Shown here in pieces: positions 7,676 through 17,340 of a DNA stretch of 64,000 nucleotides (the first letter of the stretch is position 1; the number at the start of each line of letters is the position of its first letter). The stretch spans positions 380,001 through 444,000 of the forward strand of contig NZ_CP019980.1 of the NCBI RefSeq assembly GCF_002982115.1. The letters run 5' to 3'. The position numbers and the translations under genes are program-made. The notes beneath the pieces are model-generated. The model searched no databases and was not told the DNA's origin. It saw only the letters and a list, made by a program, of their open reading frames with translations. Source of the stretch: Lysinibacillus sphaericus (GTDB taxonomy: Bacteria; Bacillota; Bacilli; Bacillales_A; Planococcaceae).

Positions 7676-9310
7676 ATGACAATTGTAATTGGAGGAGCGT
7701 GGCCTTACGCGAATGGTTCATTGCATTTAGGGCATATCGCTGCATTATTACCAGGTGATATTTTGGCTAGATATTACCGACAAAAAGGTGAGCAAGTATT
7801 GTATGTTTCAGGAAGTGATTGTAATGGTACGCCGATTTCAATTCGAGCTGCACAGGAAAATACGACGACAGAAGCAATCGCAAACCATTACCATAACGAA
7901 TTTACACAATGTTTTCATGACTTAGGATTTACGTATGATTTGTATACAAGAACGGATGCAAAGCACCACCATGATGCGGTACAGTCTATTTTTTTACAAC
8001 TGCTAGCAAATAATTATTTATACAAAAAGAAGATTGAACAGGCCTATTGTGAAACGGATAAGCAGTTTTTACCTGATCGCTTTGTAGAAGGTATTTGTCC
8101 AAATTGCGGAGCGAAGGCACGTGGAGATCAATGTGATAATTGTTCACAAATTTTAGATCCACTCGAATTAATCGATAAGCGTTGCAAAATTTGTGGCAAT
8201 GAGCCTGTTATCCGAGAAACAGAACATTTTTATTTTACTTTTAGTCAATTTCAAGGAAGACTTGAAACGTTTTTAGCTGAAGCCAAAGCAGATAAACGCT
8301 GGCGAGACAATGCACTAGGCTTAACTGAACGTTACTTAGCGGAAGGCGTACCAGATCGTGCTGTTACTCGTGATTTACCGAACGGAGTTGACGTACCCGT
8401 TCCAGGCTTTGAAGGAAAGAAAGTTTATGTGTGGATTGAAGCGGTAGCAGGATATTTAACAGCTAGTATGGAATGGGCAAAACAACACAATAGAGCACTT
8501 GAAGATTTGTGGAATGAAGAAACCATTGCTTACTATGTGCATGGCAAAGATAATATTCCATTCCATACAGTTATTTGGCCAGCGATTTTGATGGGGATTG
8601 GGGCAAAAGCATTGCCAACACATATTGTCTCAAATGAATATTTAACATTGGAAAAACGAAAATTATCTACGAGTCAAAATTGGGCCGTGTGGGTGCCATA
8701 TATTTTAAGTCGCTATGATGCAGATTCGATACGATATTTTTTAACAATGAATGCGCCGGAAAACCGAGATACTGATTTTTCTTGGCGAGAATTTATTTAT
8801 AGTCACAATGGAGAATTGCTAGGAGCTTACGGCAACTTTGTCAATCGCACGTTGAAGTTTATTGAGAAGTCATTTGATGGTCAAGTGCCTCAGGTGGATG
8901 TCGATGGGTCTGTAAGGAAACAAACGATTCAATTGTTTAGTGATGTCGGTGTGGCGATTGAAGCGGGGCATTTTAAACAAGCGTTAGAGGGGGTTTTTGC
9001 ATATATTCGCGCAGCCAACCGCTATTTTGACGAACAGCAACCATGGTTACAAGTAAAGGACAATTTGGAAGATTGCCATCAAACGCTCGCAACATGTGTT
9101 TATATGATTGCAAATTTAGGTCAAGTACTACAGCCATTTTTACCGTTCTCTACAGAGAAAATTCGGAACATGTTAGGCATAACCGAATTGCTGTGGCATG
9201 AGCAAGTAGAGCTACCTAAAAGCATTACCGAAGTAACACCGTTATTTGAACGGCTTGATGTAGGGCTAATTGAAGAAGAATACCAAAAGTTAGTTAATGA
9301 CAGTCAATAA
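7676..9310 (+). CDS. metG: Methionyl-tRNA synthetase, short form with alternative signature loop
   Basis: A 544-residue class I synthetase charging tRNA-Met. HLGH (17-20) is the HIGH motif and KLSTS (329-333) stands in place of KMSKS. Zinc-binding cysteines are C141, C144, C153 and C156, with a further CKIC at 170-173. The C-terminal EMAP-like tRNA-binding domain found in the roughly 660-residue Bacillus housekeeping enzyme is absent. It therefore looks like the second MetRS type known from some Bacilli; a housekeeping metG may lie elsewhere. It is transcribed alone behind a Met T-box. Confidence 0.92.
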   Translation: MTIVIGGAWPYANGSLHLGHIAALLPGDILARYYRQKGEQVLYVSGSDCNGTPISIRAAQENTTTEAIANHYHNEFTQCFHDLGFTYDLYTRTDAKHHHDAVQSIFLQLLANNYLYKKKIEQAYCETDKQFLPDRFVEGICPNCGAKARGDQCDNCSQILDPLELIDKRCKICGNEPVIRETEHFYFTFSQFQGRLETFLAEAKADKRWRDNALGLTERYLAEGVPDRAVTRDLPNGVDVPVPGFEGKKVYVWIEAVAGYLTASMEWAKQHNRALEDLWNEETIAYYVHGKDNIPFHTVIWPAILMGIGAKALPTHIVSNEYLTLEKRKLSTSQNWAVWVPYILSRYDADSIRYFLTMNAPENRDTDFSWREFIYSHNGELLGAYGNFVNRTLKFIEKSFDGQVPQVDVDGSVRKQTIQLFSDVGVAIEAGHFKQALEGVFAYIRAANRYFDEQQPWLQVKDNLEDCHQTLATCVYMIANLGQVLQPFLPFSTEKIRNMLGITELLWHEQVELPKSITEVTPLFERLDVGLIEEEYQKLVNDSQ

Positions 9311-9330
9311 AATTGTTTAAGTAACTGGAA

Positions 9331-9509
9331 TTGTATGAGTGCCTGGCACTGTACTTTCCGCGGGCACACGATAAGCCGCCATATCCTCGCTAATGCGCGG
9401 TTATGGCGGCTTATGTTCTGTGCGGATTCCACTGAAGTCTCCACGGATTTTTCTTTAAAACTTATGTGAATTGTATGAGAATTGTATGAGTGCCTGACAC
9501 CTAAACAAT
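9331..9509. repeat. Repeat-filled spacer between metG and leuA
   Basis: The spacer holds two short palindromic units, GAGTGCCTGGCACTG (9337-9351) and GAGTGCCTGACACCTAAACAATTT (9489-9512, in two halves of one unit), and a longer hairpin with arms AAGCCGCCAT and ATGGCGGCTT (9373-9415). The right unit runs directly into the leuA stop codon. The hairpins probably end both convergent genes. Confidence 0.6.
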
Positions 9510-11081
9510 TTAGTTCGTAACGGGTGTTAGGTTCGCTACAACAATGCTGTTGATAGCATTGATATAAGCCATTGCACTTGCTTTTAAAATATCTGTATCT
9601 GCCGCTTTTGCAATATATTTCGCGCCTTCGTGTTCAATTGTAATTTTTACTTTACCAAGCGCTTCTTTACCACGAGATACGCTATTAATGTTATATTCCA
9701 CAAGTTTTACATCTATTTGTACAATATCTGCAATGGCGGAATACAAGGCGTCAATCGGGCCTGAACCGACTGCACTAGCTTTTAATACTTCGCCACCTTT
9801 GCGAATTTTTACACTAGCAGAAGGGAAGCTTGCATTGCTGACGACTTGTAAATCGACAATGTCAAAAAATTGCTCACTATAATGAGTCGCATTGGCATGA
9901 TTTGCGTCATGCTTTTCATAATAACTTTCTACAATGACATATAAGTCGTGGTCGTAAACTTCTTTTTTAGCATCAGCTAATTTTAGGAAGCCGTCAAAGA
10001 TACCTTCAAATTCTTCATTCGATAGATTTGAAAAGCCTAACTTCTCCAGTGCATTTTTTACTGCATGGCGTCCTGAACGAGCCGTTAAAACAAGTTCCAT
10101 ATCATCCAGACCTACATCTTCGGGATGGACAATTTCATAGGCATCGCGAGATTTAAGCAGACCATCTTGATGAATACCTGAAGAGTGGGCAAATGCATTG
10201 TCTCCAGTAATGGCTTTGTTCACTTGTACATCTAAGCCCATAAAGCTAGAAACAAGGCGTGATGTGTTCATAATTTCTTTTGTGTTAATGCGCGTAGTTG
10301 CATTGTAGATAGAGCTGCGTGTTTTCAATGCCATGACAACTTCTTCGAGTGCGGCATTTCCTGCACGTTCCCCGATACCATTGATGGTACATTCGACTTT
10401 GTCTGCCCCGTTTTTAATAGCAGCAAGTGTGTTAGCTGTTGCCATTCCAAGGTCATTGTGACAGTGTACACTTAGTAAAACACTGTCATTTAGATTTTTC
10501 ATGCGGTCATTCAGCTTGTAAATCATAGCGCCAAATTCCTCAGGTTCAGCAAATCCAACAGTGTCCGGCACGTTAATCATCGTTGCGCCAGCCTTCATCA
10601 CTGCCTCAATTGTTTTCCATAGGTATTCAAAATCTGAGCGAGAAGCATCCTCTGTTGAATACTGCACTTGTGGTAAAAGTGTTTTTGCATATTTCACAGC
10701 ATCTACGCCAATTTGTAATATTTGATCTTTCGATTTACTGAATTTCTTTTCAACATGGATATCAGAAGTGCCAAGTACCATATGAATCATTGGATTTTCA
10801 GCATATTTTACAGCGTTGTATACCGAATCAATATCAGCCTGTACTGCTCGTGCTAAAGCTGTAATCATAATGTCATTCGTATTGCCGACCTTTTGTGCGA
10901 CAGCTTTTACAGCATCAAAGTCACCTTGTGATGAAGCAGGGAAACCAGCTTCGATAATATCGACGCCTAATTTTTTGAGTTGCTGTGCAATCTCTACTTT
11001 TTCGTATAAGTTTAGTTTTGCCCCTGGCACTTGCTCGCCATCACGTAAAGTTGTATCAAACACCCAAATTTTTCTTCCCAT
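9510..11081 (-). CDS. leuA: 2-isopropylmalate synthase
   Basis: A 523-residue DRE-TIM metallolyase that condenses acetyl-CoA with 2-oxoisovalerate in the first committed step of leucine synthesis. It shows [13 protein letters not shown] near the N-terminus, [14 protein letters not shown] and GIGERAGNA in the barrel, and a C-terminal LeuA regulatory domain that normally mediates leucine feedback. The ATG at 11081 is 9 nt after AAAGGAG; a TTG two codons earlier is too close to it. The gene stands alone rather than in an ilv-leu operon and is controlled by its own Leu T-box. Confidence 0.93.
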   Translation of the reverse strand: MGRKIWVFDTTLRDGEQVPGAKLNLYEKVEIAQQLKKLGVDIIEAGFPASSQGDFDAVKAVAQKVGNTNDIMITALARAVQADIDSVYNAVKYAENPMIHMVLGTSDIHVEKKFSKSKDQILQIGVDAVKYAKTLLPQVQYSTEDASRSDFEYLWKTIEAVMKAGATMINVPDTVGFAEPEEFGAMIYKLNDRMKNLNDSVLLSVHCHNDLGMATANTLAAIKNGADKVECTINGIGERAGNAALEEVVMALKTRSSIYNATTRINTKEIMNTSRLVSSFMGLDVQVNKAITGDNAFAHSSGIHQDGLLKSRDAYEIVHPEDVGLDDMELVLTARSGRHAVKNALEKLGFSNLSNEEFEGIFDGFLKLADAKKEVYDHDLYVIVESYYEKHDANHANATHYSEQFFDIVDLQVVSNASFPSASVKIRKGGEVLKASAVGSGPIDALYSAIADIVQIDVKLVEYNINSVSRGKEALGKVKITIEHEGAKYIAKAADTDILKASAMAYINAINSIVVANLTPVTN

Positions 11082-11111
11082 TTTCAAACACTCCTTTTGT
11101 TGTAATTAATA

Positions 11112-11473
11112 AAAAAAATAAAAAAAACCCGCCTCTATATCAAAATATAGAGACGAGTTATTGCTCGCGGTACCACTCTAATTGACCTTTTCTTTCAAGA
11201 AAAAGTCCCCTTATCGACAGCTATCACTGTCTATCCCAATAACGGTGGAAACCGACATCCCTTACGTTGAAACCGGCATTTAACTTACTAAGCATCGTAT
11301 GCCTTATTCGATGAGGTTCAGGGAGTAGCTCATGGATGAGTTCAAAATGTGTGTCTACCGATTTTCACCAACCACCGGCTCTCTACAAGTACACGAGCAT
11401 TTCTACTACTTCCAATCTTTGCTTACAATGTGTTGTTGAGAGTTATAATACGTGGATATTTTCAGTATGTCAA
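11112..11473 (-). promoter_or_regulatory. Leu-specific T-box riboswitch and promoter of leuA
   Basis: On the minus strand a promoter TTGACA-N17-TATTAT (-35 at 11468-11473, -10 at 11445-11450) starts a leader of about 350 nt. Stem I contains AGAGAGCC and GGTTGGTGAAAATC; the specifier reads GAA-CTC-ATC, with the Leu codon CTC at 11338-11340. The T-box AGAGTGGTACCGCG is at 11166-11179, and a terminator stem at 11124-11159 ends in a T-run. Uncharged tRNA-Leu should allow read-through into leuA. Confidence 0.92.
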
Positions 11474-11627
11474 CAATATTCTAAAAATTATTTGTTTTCT
11501 GTTTTAAAGATAAAATGTACTAATAGGTTTTGAATCAGCGGATTTTCACACGCTATTTTTAACAAATAAAGGTATATTTTATGAGATAATATGGGGGATT
11601 TTATATACATCGAAAGTAGGTAAAACA

Positions 11628-12383
11628 ATGAAATTTGTATTTGATTTAGATGGCACGATTTGTTTTAAAGGTCAGCCTTTGAGTGCTGGTATTATAGCTG
11701 CATTAGAGAGTTGTCTACAGAATGGACATGAAGTAATTTTTGCCTCTGCTCGTCCGATTCGAGATTTGTTACCAATATTGCCCGAGTCGATGCATCAATT
11801 TTCGATGGTTGGAGGTAATGGAGCATTTGTTGCAGTCAATGGGGCAATAAAAGAGATAGTAGCATTCGAGGGACAAATTGTTGAAGACATTAAGCATATT
11901 ATAACGGTTTATCAATTAGCTTATTTAGTGGACGGTGATTGGGATTATGCCTTTACAGGTAGTGAGACACATCCAATCTATCAAAATTTAGATCCACTTA
12001 AGCTAGCAAAGCAAGTGACATTGCAAGAGCTAAAGGACATCGTGAAAATTGTATTATTCCCTGGTGCACATCACTTAGAAATATTAACGCAGCTACAAAA
12101 GCTACCGATTTCGATATATGAACATGCATCCGAAAACATAATAGATATAAGCCCAAGCGGAATTAATAAGTGGACCGGCTTGGAGAAATTAGGCGTAGAA
12201 CAAAATCAGTTTATCGCCTTTGGCAATGATGCAAATGATGCATCCATGTTTGCAAAAGCATTAGACAGTGTTTGTGTTGGAGCGCATAAGGTAAGCCAGC
12301 TTGCAACATTACAAGTGCCAAGTGAAGAAACAGCAGTAATTGAAATGATCCAACGGTTAAATTGTTTGAGTGCCAGTCACTGA
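11628..12383 (+). CDS. HAD-superfamily hydrolase, Cof-type sugar-phosphatase-like
   Basis: A 251-residue HAD hydrolase with motif I DLDGT (Asp6, Asp8), motif II FASARP, and motif IV in AFGNDANDASMF, matching the Cof/SupH subfamily with a C2 cap. Such enzymes dephosphorylate sugar phosphates or flavin precursors; the substrate here is unknown. The last eight residues (LNCLSASH) and the stop codon are encoded by a copy of the dispersed AAATTGTTTGAGTGCCAGTCAC repeat, so the native C-terminus seems to have been replaced or extended by repeat insertion. Confidence 0.83.
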   Translation: MKFVFDLDGTICFKGQPLSAGIIAALESCLQNGHEVIFASARPIRDLLPILPESMHQFSMVGGNGAFVAVNGAIKEIVAFEGQIVEDIKHIITVYQLAYLVDGDWDYAFTGSETHPIYQNLDPLKLAKQVTLQELKDIVKIVLFPGAHHLEILTQLQKLPISIYEHASENIIDISPSGINKWTGLEKLGVEQNQFIAFGNDANDASMFAKALDSVCVGAHKVSQLATLQVPSEETAVIEMIQRLNCLSASH

Positions 12384-12472
12384 ATAGGGCACAAAAAAGC
12401 CGCAACAAACGGCGCGACAGCGACAGTTGCGGCTTATTGTGTGGGTGCCAGTCACCCACACAATTTTGCTAT
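12358..12472. repeat. Paired short palindromic repeats around a hairpin terminator
   Basis: TTAAATTGTTTGAGTGCCAGTCAC (12358-12380, in pieces: AAATTGTTTGAG then TGCCAGTCAC) and GTGGGTGCCAGTCACCCACA (12441-12460) flank a hairpin with arms GCCGCAAC (12399-12406) and GTTGCGGC (12426-12433). On the minus strand the hairpin is followed by six T, so it should terminate the chemoreceptor gene that ends at 12469. Confidence 0.65.
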
Positions 12473-14163
12473 TGAACTTTAAATTTGGAAACTTGTGATT
12501 GTAATTCTTCTGCCATTGTCGATAAAGTAGCGGCAGAAGCTGCAACCTCTTCGATTGTTGCGAGTTGTTCTTCTGAAGCAGAAGCAACATTTTGCAAGTT
12601 CGAAGATGACGTTTGGGCAATTGTTGCAATGTCATCAAAGGATGCGTAAATTTGTTCAGCACTTGAGGACATTTCCTCTGAAACAGTTGTTGCTTCTTGT
12701 ATTTGTTTGGAAACTTGCTCAATAAGGTCAACGATTTTTGAAAAGCCTTCCTCTGCCACTTTAACAACCTTCATCCCAACTTGAACTTCTTGTGTACCAG
12801 TATCCATAACAGTGACAGCACGATTTGTTTCCTGTTGAATTTCAGAAATTAAACCGGCAATCTGTTCAGCAGAGTTCTTCGATTGCTCAGCTAATTTTTT
12901 TACTTCATCAGCAACAACTGCAAAGCCGCGACCATGATCCCCAGCTCGAGCTGCTTCAATAGCAGCATTCAACGCTAGTAAATTAGTTTGCTCAGCGATA
13001 TCAGTAATAATGCTAATGATATTGCCAATTTCTACAGAATGATTTCCTAGTTTTTTGACAACAGTAGCAGACTCCAAGACAGCTGTATTAATTGTATCCA
13101 TTTGAGAAATAACACGCTGAAGCGAATCATTCCCTTTGTTTGCCTCAGTATTGGTTTCAATAGCCAATTCAGAAACAGCAGCAGTTGTCGATGCTAGTTG
13201 TTGAATGCCATTCGTCATGTTTTTCATAGCTTGCGAGCTTTCAGTTGCATTTTTTCCTTGGGCTTCAGAGCCACTTGCCACTTCTTGCATAGCGGAAGTA
13301 ATTTGTTCAGTCGCTTGAATAGTTTGATCTGCGCTAGCTGTTAATTCAGCCGCAGAGGCACTTACTTGCATCGTATTTTGACTGACGTTGGTAATCAAGT
13401 TCTTTAAATTTTGAGCCATTTGATTAAAGGCTAATGCTAAATCACCAACTTCATCACGATTTTTAATGCGAATTTGCTCAGCCGTTAAATCACCTTCAGC
13501 AATTTTTTGTGCAGCCTTTGCCATACCTTTAATAGGACGAGAAATAATTGTTCCCATAATCATTGCAATTATCAGACTAATAAGTACGGCAAATATGCCA
13601 AGCAAAATCATTTGCATCTTAATGCCATCAATCTCATTGGAAGTAGCAGTTATTTTGGCTTCTACAGCTTCACTTTGGTAATTGGCAAGGTTTTCAACAC
13701 GCTCATCAAATTGTTTTAAAATAAGACGTCCTTGTGTGCTATCTAATTTTTCATATTGTTCGGTTTCACCAGCATCTTTTAATGAAAACATTCGATCGGC
13801 AAATTGCTGAACATTTTGCTCACTTTTATTGACGGCTTCTAACAGTTCAATTGATTTTTTGGACTCTAGTGTAGCCATTAAACTTTCTGATTTTGTTTTA
13901 AATTCTTCACGAGCGGATTTATTACCTTCACGATTTTGTTTATCGCCAAGTAGAAGGTATCCACGCATACTAACTATTTCTTGTTTTGCAAGTACTCTTA
14001 GTTCTTGTATACTAATAGACTTTTTAGTTTGTTCTTCGAGTAAATCTTGATAAGTGCCATTTACAGAATTAAGCTGTTTAAAATTTAGCGCAATCGTGCC
14101 TATTAAAACTAATATAACTATAAAAAAACCGAGAATTAATTTTTTATAAATCGTAAATCGCAT
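12469..14163 (-). CDS. Methyl-accepting chemotaxis protein (four-helix-bundle sensor)
   Basis: A 564-residue transmembrane chemoreceptor. A first membrane segment is at about residues 8-28, an all-helical extracellular sensor of the 4HB_MCP type at 30-185, and a second membrane segment at 188-210. A HAMP domain follows at about 210-265, then a long coiled-coil signalling domain with the conserved hairpin tip [20 protein letters not shown]-type sequence. It would relay ligand state to CheA/CheW. No ligand can be inferred. The start is supported by GAAAGGA 13 nt upstream. Confidence 0.9.
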   Translation of the reverse strand: MRFTIYKKLILGFFIVILVLIGTIALNFKQLNSVNGTYQDLLEEQTKKSISIQELRVLAKQEIVSMRGYLLLGDKQNREGNKSAREEFKTKSESLMATLESKKSIELLEAVNKSEQNVQQFADRMFSLKDAGETEQYEKLDSTQGRLILKQFDERVENLANYQSEAVEAKITATSNEIDGIKMQMILLGIFAVLISLIIAMIMGTIISRPIKGMAKAAQKIAEGDLTAEQIRIKNRDEVGDLALAFNQMAQNLKNLITNVSQNTMQVSASAAELTASADQTIQATEQITSAMQEVASGSEAQGKNATESSQAMKNMTNGIQQLASTTAAVSELAIETNTEANKGNDSLQRVISQMDTINTAVLESATVVKKLGNHSVEIGNIISIITDIAEQTNLLALNAAIEAARAGDHGRGFAVVADEVKKLAEQSKNSAEQIAGLISEIQQETNRAVTVMDTGTQEVQVGMKVVKVAEEGFSKIVDLIEQVSKQIQEATTVSEEMSSSAEQIYASFDDIATIAQTSSSNLQNVASASEEQLATIEEVAASAATLSTMAEELQSQVSKFKVQ

Positions 14164-14481
14164 GTTTGAAAAGTCCTTTCCTAGTAATTTTAGTAGAAAT
14201 GTTACAAAAAGGTGAAATATGTATATATACCATTTATATCAGATTATATGGATTTTAAAAAGCAATATGAGTTTATTCATAGTAAAAAATATGAAATAAA
14301 GAGGGAATTAAGTTATAGATTATACTACTTAAAGCGGAGATTTATGTATTATTTTGTGTCAGTAGTGAATGAAAATACAGTGAATGGTATTAAGCTGTAA
14401 TGTTTTTCATATAAATAATTGAAACTAAAAAGTTGAAACAACCGTATACATACCATAAACGTTAACCAAGGATGTGGGACA
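14164..14481. other. Intergenic region, nothing recognised
   Basis: This 318-bp AT-rich gap lies between two divergent genes and should hold both promoters. A 62-codon open frame at 14212-14400 has no convincing ribosome binding site and a composition expected of AT-rich non-coding DNA, so I do not call it a gene. Confidence 0.4.
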
Positions 14482-14976
14482 ATGTATCGACCAATCTTAA
14501 CATTACCAAAAACAAAGTATGAAAAATGTTTGGACGTTATTGGTAGCGGGTTATTTACTGTATCCATCCTATTTATTATTTTACAATGGGGTAATTTACC
14601 AGGAGAAATACCTGCACATTTTAATGCTAAGGGCGAGGTTGACCGATGGGGTTCGAAAATAGAAGTATTAATTTTACCAGGTATCGGAATTTTTATGTGG
14701 ATATTTTTAGGGCTTCTCGAGAAAGCGCCACATATGCATAATTATCCAGCCCGATTAAATGAGCGCAACGTTGAGGCATTTTATTTAAATAGTCGTAGAT
14801 TATGCAATGAAGTAAAAAACTTTTGTTTAATTTTATTTGCAATCATTTCTTGTGAAATAGTACTTGTTGCATTAGGAAAGATCGAAGGATTAGGCTGGTG
14901 GTTCTTGCCAGTGGTGCTAATTGGTACAGGTATCCCGATTTTGAAAGGTCTAATTGCTTCTTCAAAGATTAAATAA
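14482..14976 (+). CDS. DUF1648 membrane protein
   Basis: A 164-residue protein with four likely membrane segments (about 20-38, 62-80, 110-128 and 135-153). The DUF1648 signature is present near residues 40-60 (LPGEIPAHFNAKGEVDRWGS), the same motif found in the N-terminal part of SdpI-type immunity proteins. Other SdpI portions are missing, so an immunity function cannot be claimed. A GGATGTGGG sequence precedes the ATG. Confidence 0.7.
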   Translation: MYRPILTLPKTKYEKCLDVIGSGLFTVSILFIILQWGNLPGEIPAHFNAKGEVDRWGSKIEVLILPGIGIFMWIFLGLLEKAPHMHNYPARLNERNVEAFYLNSRRLCNEVKNFCLILFAIISCEIVLVALGKIEGLGWWFLPVVLIGTGIPILKGLIASSKIK

Positions 14977-15077
14977 ATAGTGCACGAATTAATTATAAAT
15001 ATGGGAGGTAATAGCTTGTTACTGTTCTATTGATTTTTTGCAGCTATCTAATAGTAAAAATATTAGGAGTTGAGAAA

Positions 15078-15482
15078 ATGATTTATAAGAATTCACTCAA
15101 AGGTATATCTGCAAATATGTTAAATGGTTTTTTTGTAGACTGGCCGAATCCACCTAATCCCCAAACACATTTACGATTGTTGGAGAATAGCAGCAAAATA
15201 GTTTTGGCGATTGATGAGCATACAAATGAAGTAATAGGATTTATTACGGCGATAAGTGATGGTGTATTATCTGCCTATGTTCCATTATTGGAAGTATTAC
15301 CTCAATACAAAAATAAAGGTATAGGTAAGGAATTAGTAAGTCGAATGCTAAAAGAATTGGATGAGATTTATATGATTGATTTATGCTGTGATGATGACCT
15401 TGTACCTTACTATGAAAAATTTGGGATGAAGAAAACAAACGGCATGGTTTATAGGAACTATGCAATGCAAGCAGGAAGATAA
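15078..15482 (+). CDS. GNAT-family N-acetyltransferase
   Basis: A 134-residue single-domain acetyltransferase. Motif A is seen as LEVLPQYKNKGIGKELVSRML (Q/RxxGxG/A acetyl-CoA loop, about residues 73-92), and the C-terminal YYEKFGMKK strand-helix is typical. The ATG at 15078 follows AGGAG; an upstream in-frame ATG at 15030 lacks a binding site and adds hydrophobic non-homologous residues. Substrate unknown. A strong terminator follows directly. Confidence 0.82.
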   Translation: MIYKNSLKGISANMLNGFFVDWPNPPNPQTHLRLLENSSKIVLAIDEHTNEVIGFITAISDGVLSAYVPLLEVLPQYKNKGIGKELVSRMLKELDEIYMIDLCCDDDLVPYYEKFGMKKTNGMVYRNYAMQAGR

Positions 15483-15499
15483 GAAAAGAAAGAACAAAG

Positions 15500-15529
15500 C
15501 GCTTGGAGAATTGATCCAAGCGTTTTTTT
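15500..15529 (+). terminator. Rho-independent terminator after the GNAT gene
   Basis: An 8-bp stem CGCTTGGA/TCCAAGCG with a 7-nt loop is followed by seven T, 18 bp after the stop codon. Confidence 0.85.
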
Positions 15530-15661
15530 GTATATATTTTGGACAATTGAAGTTAATTTAAATACTTTGTGATAAATTTAGGGTAAATTAAGACTTATGT
15601 CATTGGTTGATACATTTTTATTGTTAGCATTAAAACAGCAAGTAGCTAATGTGTAAGCGAC

Positions 15662-15930
15662 TATGAATGTATGGTCCCTTTATTACGCGCTATACTGATA
15701 GAAAATCCAAATGATGTTGCTGTTTAAGACGCGCAAACGTCAGGATATCAAAAAGATTGGGCACGATACATTTAGAGTGCGAAAAAACAAGAGTCACAGC
15801 TAGCTCGTTTAGCGGAGATGTATGAAATCACAAGGTCTAGTTTTATACGAAAGAACACAACCGGAAGGCAAAGGGTTGAGCATAAGGTTCTCGGGGTAAA
15901 AGCTATATGCTGTAAAACTTTTGTCGATTG
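15662..15930 (+). pseudogene. Decayed gene, resembling the C-terminal part of a YdeI/OmdA-family protein
   Basis: One frame from 15662 reads YECMVPLLRAILIENP, then a stop, DAQTSGYQKDWARYI, a stop, and SAKKQESQLARLAEMYEI. The RYI-SAKKxE..RLxxM pattern resembles the C-terminus of YdeI/OmdA-like proteins. From about 15819 another frame continues plausibly (MKSQGLVLYERTQPEG), implying a frameshift as well. With at least two in-frame stops and no start it cannot be expressed whole. The family call is tentative. The rest of the 15530-16038 gap shows nothing I can name. Confidence 0.45.
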
Positions 15931-16038
15931 TTGTAGCAATGACACTGTCACTATTGCCAACTAATAATCTTCATACTACTATTAAGGAATATTTTTAATT
16001 CATTCTAGAAGCAAAATATTGAAAAGTGGGGGAATTTC

Positions 16039-16473
16039 ATGCATGCATATATCGAACAAGTAGATGAAAAATGGCGAGATAGCTTTGCAAAGCTTGCGGA
16101 CGTAGTAGCAACGAATATTCCTGATGGCTTTGAACAAACAATGACTTACGACATGATTAGTTATGTAGTGCCGTTATCGTCATATCCTAAAGGTTATCAT
16201 GTAACACCTAATACACCACTACCATTTATTAGCTTAGCAGCGCAAAAGCGACATATAGCAGTTTACCATATGGGTATTTATGCAGATAATGCTTTATTAT
16301 CTTGGTTTCAAGAGGAGTATGCAAAGCGTGTACCAACTAAGCTAAATATGGGGAAAAGCTGTATTCGTTTTACGAGTACAAAAAATATTCCATATGATTT
16401 AATTGGAGAACTTGTTTCCAAAATGACCCCTGCACAATGGGTTAATAGATATGAGGGAGAGTTGAATATATGA
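16039..16473 (+). CDS. DUF1801 (YdhG-like) protein
   Basis: A 144-residue soluble protein matching the DUF1801/YdhG fold: MTYDMISYVVPLSSYPKGYH near residue 36, a central KRHIAVYHMGIY strand, and GKSCIRFTSTKNIPYDLIGE near the C-terminus. Members are uncharacterised; a frataxin-like fold has been noted for relatives. GGGGGA precedes the start. Its stop overlaps the next gene by 4 bp (ATGA), so the two are co-translated. Confidence 0.78.
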   Translation: MHAYIEQVDEKWRDSFAKLADVVATNIPDGFEQTMTYDMISYVVPLSSYPKGYHVTPNTPLPFISLAAQKRHIAVYHMGIYADNALLSWFQEEYAKRVPTKLNMGKSCIRFTSTKNIPYDLIGELVSKMTPAQWVNRYEGELNI

Positions 16474-16847
16474 AAAGTGCTACTACATTTTTAATGTTCC
16501 AAGGACAAGCGCATGAAGCTATTTTGCAATATAAGCAATGGTTCCCAGAGTTAACAATTGAAAACTTGACTTATGTGGAGGACACACAACAGGTTGCAAT
16601 GGCTGAAATCGATTTAAAAGGTCTGAAAATTATGATGAATGACAGTTCAATCAAGCATGCTTTTTCCTTTACCCCTGCAATTTCCATCTTTTTGACGTGT
16701 GAGACGATAGAAGAAATCGAAAGTTTAGTTGCACAAATAGTGGATGGTGGACAAGCGTTAATGCCGTTAAATAACTATGGGTTCTCTAAGCAGTTTGCTT
16801 GGATTCAGGATCGTTTCGGTGTATCGTGGCAACTTACGTATAATTAA
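16470..16847 (+). CDS. VOC-superfamily (PhnB-like glyoxalase-fold) protein
   Basis: A 125-residue protein of the PhnB/3-demethylubiquinone-methyltransferase-like VOC group: FLMFQGQAHEAILQYKQWFP at the start, VAMAEIDLKGLKIMMND in the middle, and the closing WIQDRFGVSWQLTY. The canonical glyoxalase metal ligands are not obvious, as usual in this subgroup. Start and stop overlap with DUF1801 upstream suggests a shared transcript. Function unknown. Confidence 0.8.
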   Translation: MKSATTFLMFQGQAHEAILQYKQWFPELTIENLTYVEDTQQVAMAEIDLKGLKIMMNDSSIKHAFSFTPAISIFLTCETIEEIESLVAQIVDGGQALMPLNNYGFSKQFAWIQDRFGVSWQLTYN

Positions 16848-16865
16848 ATATCAGGGGGAGTATAT

Positions 16866-17318
16866 ATGAATCAATGGATGGAGCGAGCAGTCGAGCTTGC
16901 TCTTCAAAATATAGCACAAGGCGGTCAGCCATTTGGAGCTGTCTTGGTAAAGGGCGATGAAATCATTGGGGAAGGCGTCAATGAACTGCATTTGCGACCG
17001 GATAGTACAGGTCATGCTGAGCTACTTGCCTTAAGACGTGCACAAGAAAAACTCGGTTCTATCGATTTGCGAGGCACGGTTATGTATGCAAGTGGGGCAC
17101 CTTGTCCGATGTGCTTCGGTGCAATGGCAATGGCGGGTGTCGACAAGGCTTATTATGCTAATTCACTAGCTGATGCAATGGCAGTTGGTTTAAGTCGCTC
17201 AAGTGAGGTTTATGCAGATTTGCAGAAAATTAATGAAGAGCGTGTGTTTCGCATGATTCATATGCCAGTAGAGGATATAGCAAAAAGTCCAATGCATGTT
17301 TGGCATAGTAAAACCTAA
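16866..17318 (+). CDS. Nucleoside/guanine deaminase (cytidine deaminase-like zinc fold)
   Basis: A 150-residue zinc hydrolase. The catalytic HAE is H50-A-E52 and the PCxxC zinc motif gives C80 and C83. The overall length and the C-terminal segment match the GuaD-type nucleoside deaminases of Bacillus, which convert guanine to xanthine; tRNA adenosine deaminases are related but have a different C-terminus. GGGGGAG precedes the ATG. It is probably co-transcribed with the two upstream genes. Confidence 0.82.
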   Translation: MNQWMERAVELALQNIAQGGQPFGAVLVKGDEIIGEGVNELHLRPDSTGHAELLALRRAQEKLGSIDLRGTVMYASGAPCPMCFGAMAMAGVDKAYYANSLADAMAVGLSRSSEVYADLQKINEERVFRMIHMPVEDIAKSPMHVWHSKT

Positions 17319-17340
17319 ATACGTAAAAGGAGAAAAGAAT

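Noticed and set aside
14212-14400. A 62-codon frame between the chemoreceptor and the DUF1648 gene
   Set aside because: AT-driven composition (Tyr, Lys, Ile, Phe), no ribosome binding site and no similarity I recognise.
14482-14976. DUF1648 protein as SdpI-type toxin immunity
   Set aside because: Only the short DUF1648 part is present and no SdpC-like toxin or SdpR regulator is adjacent.
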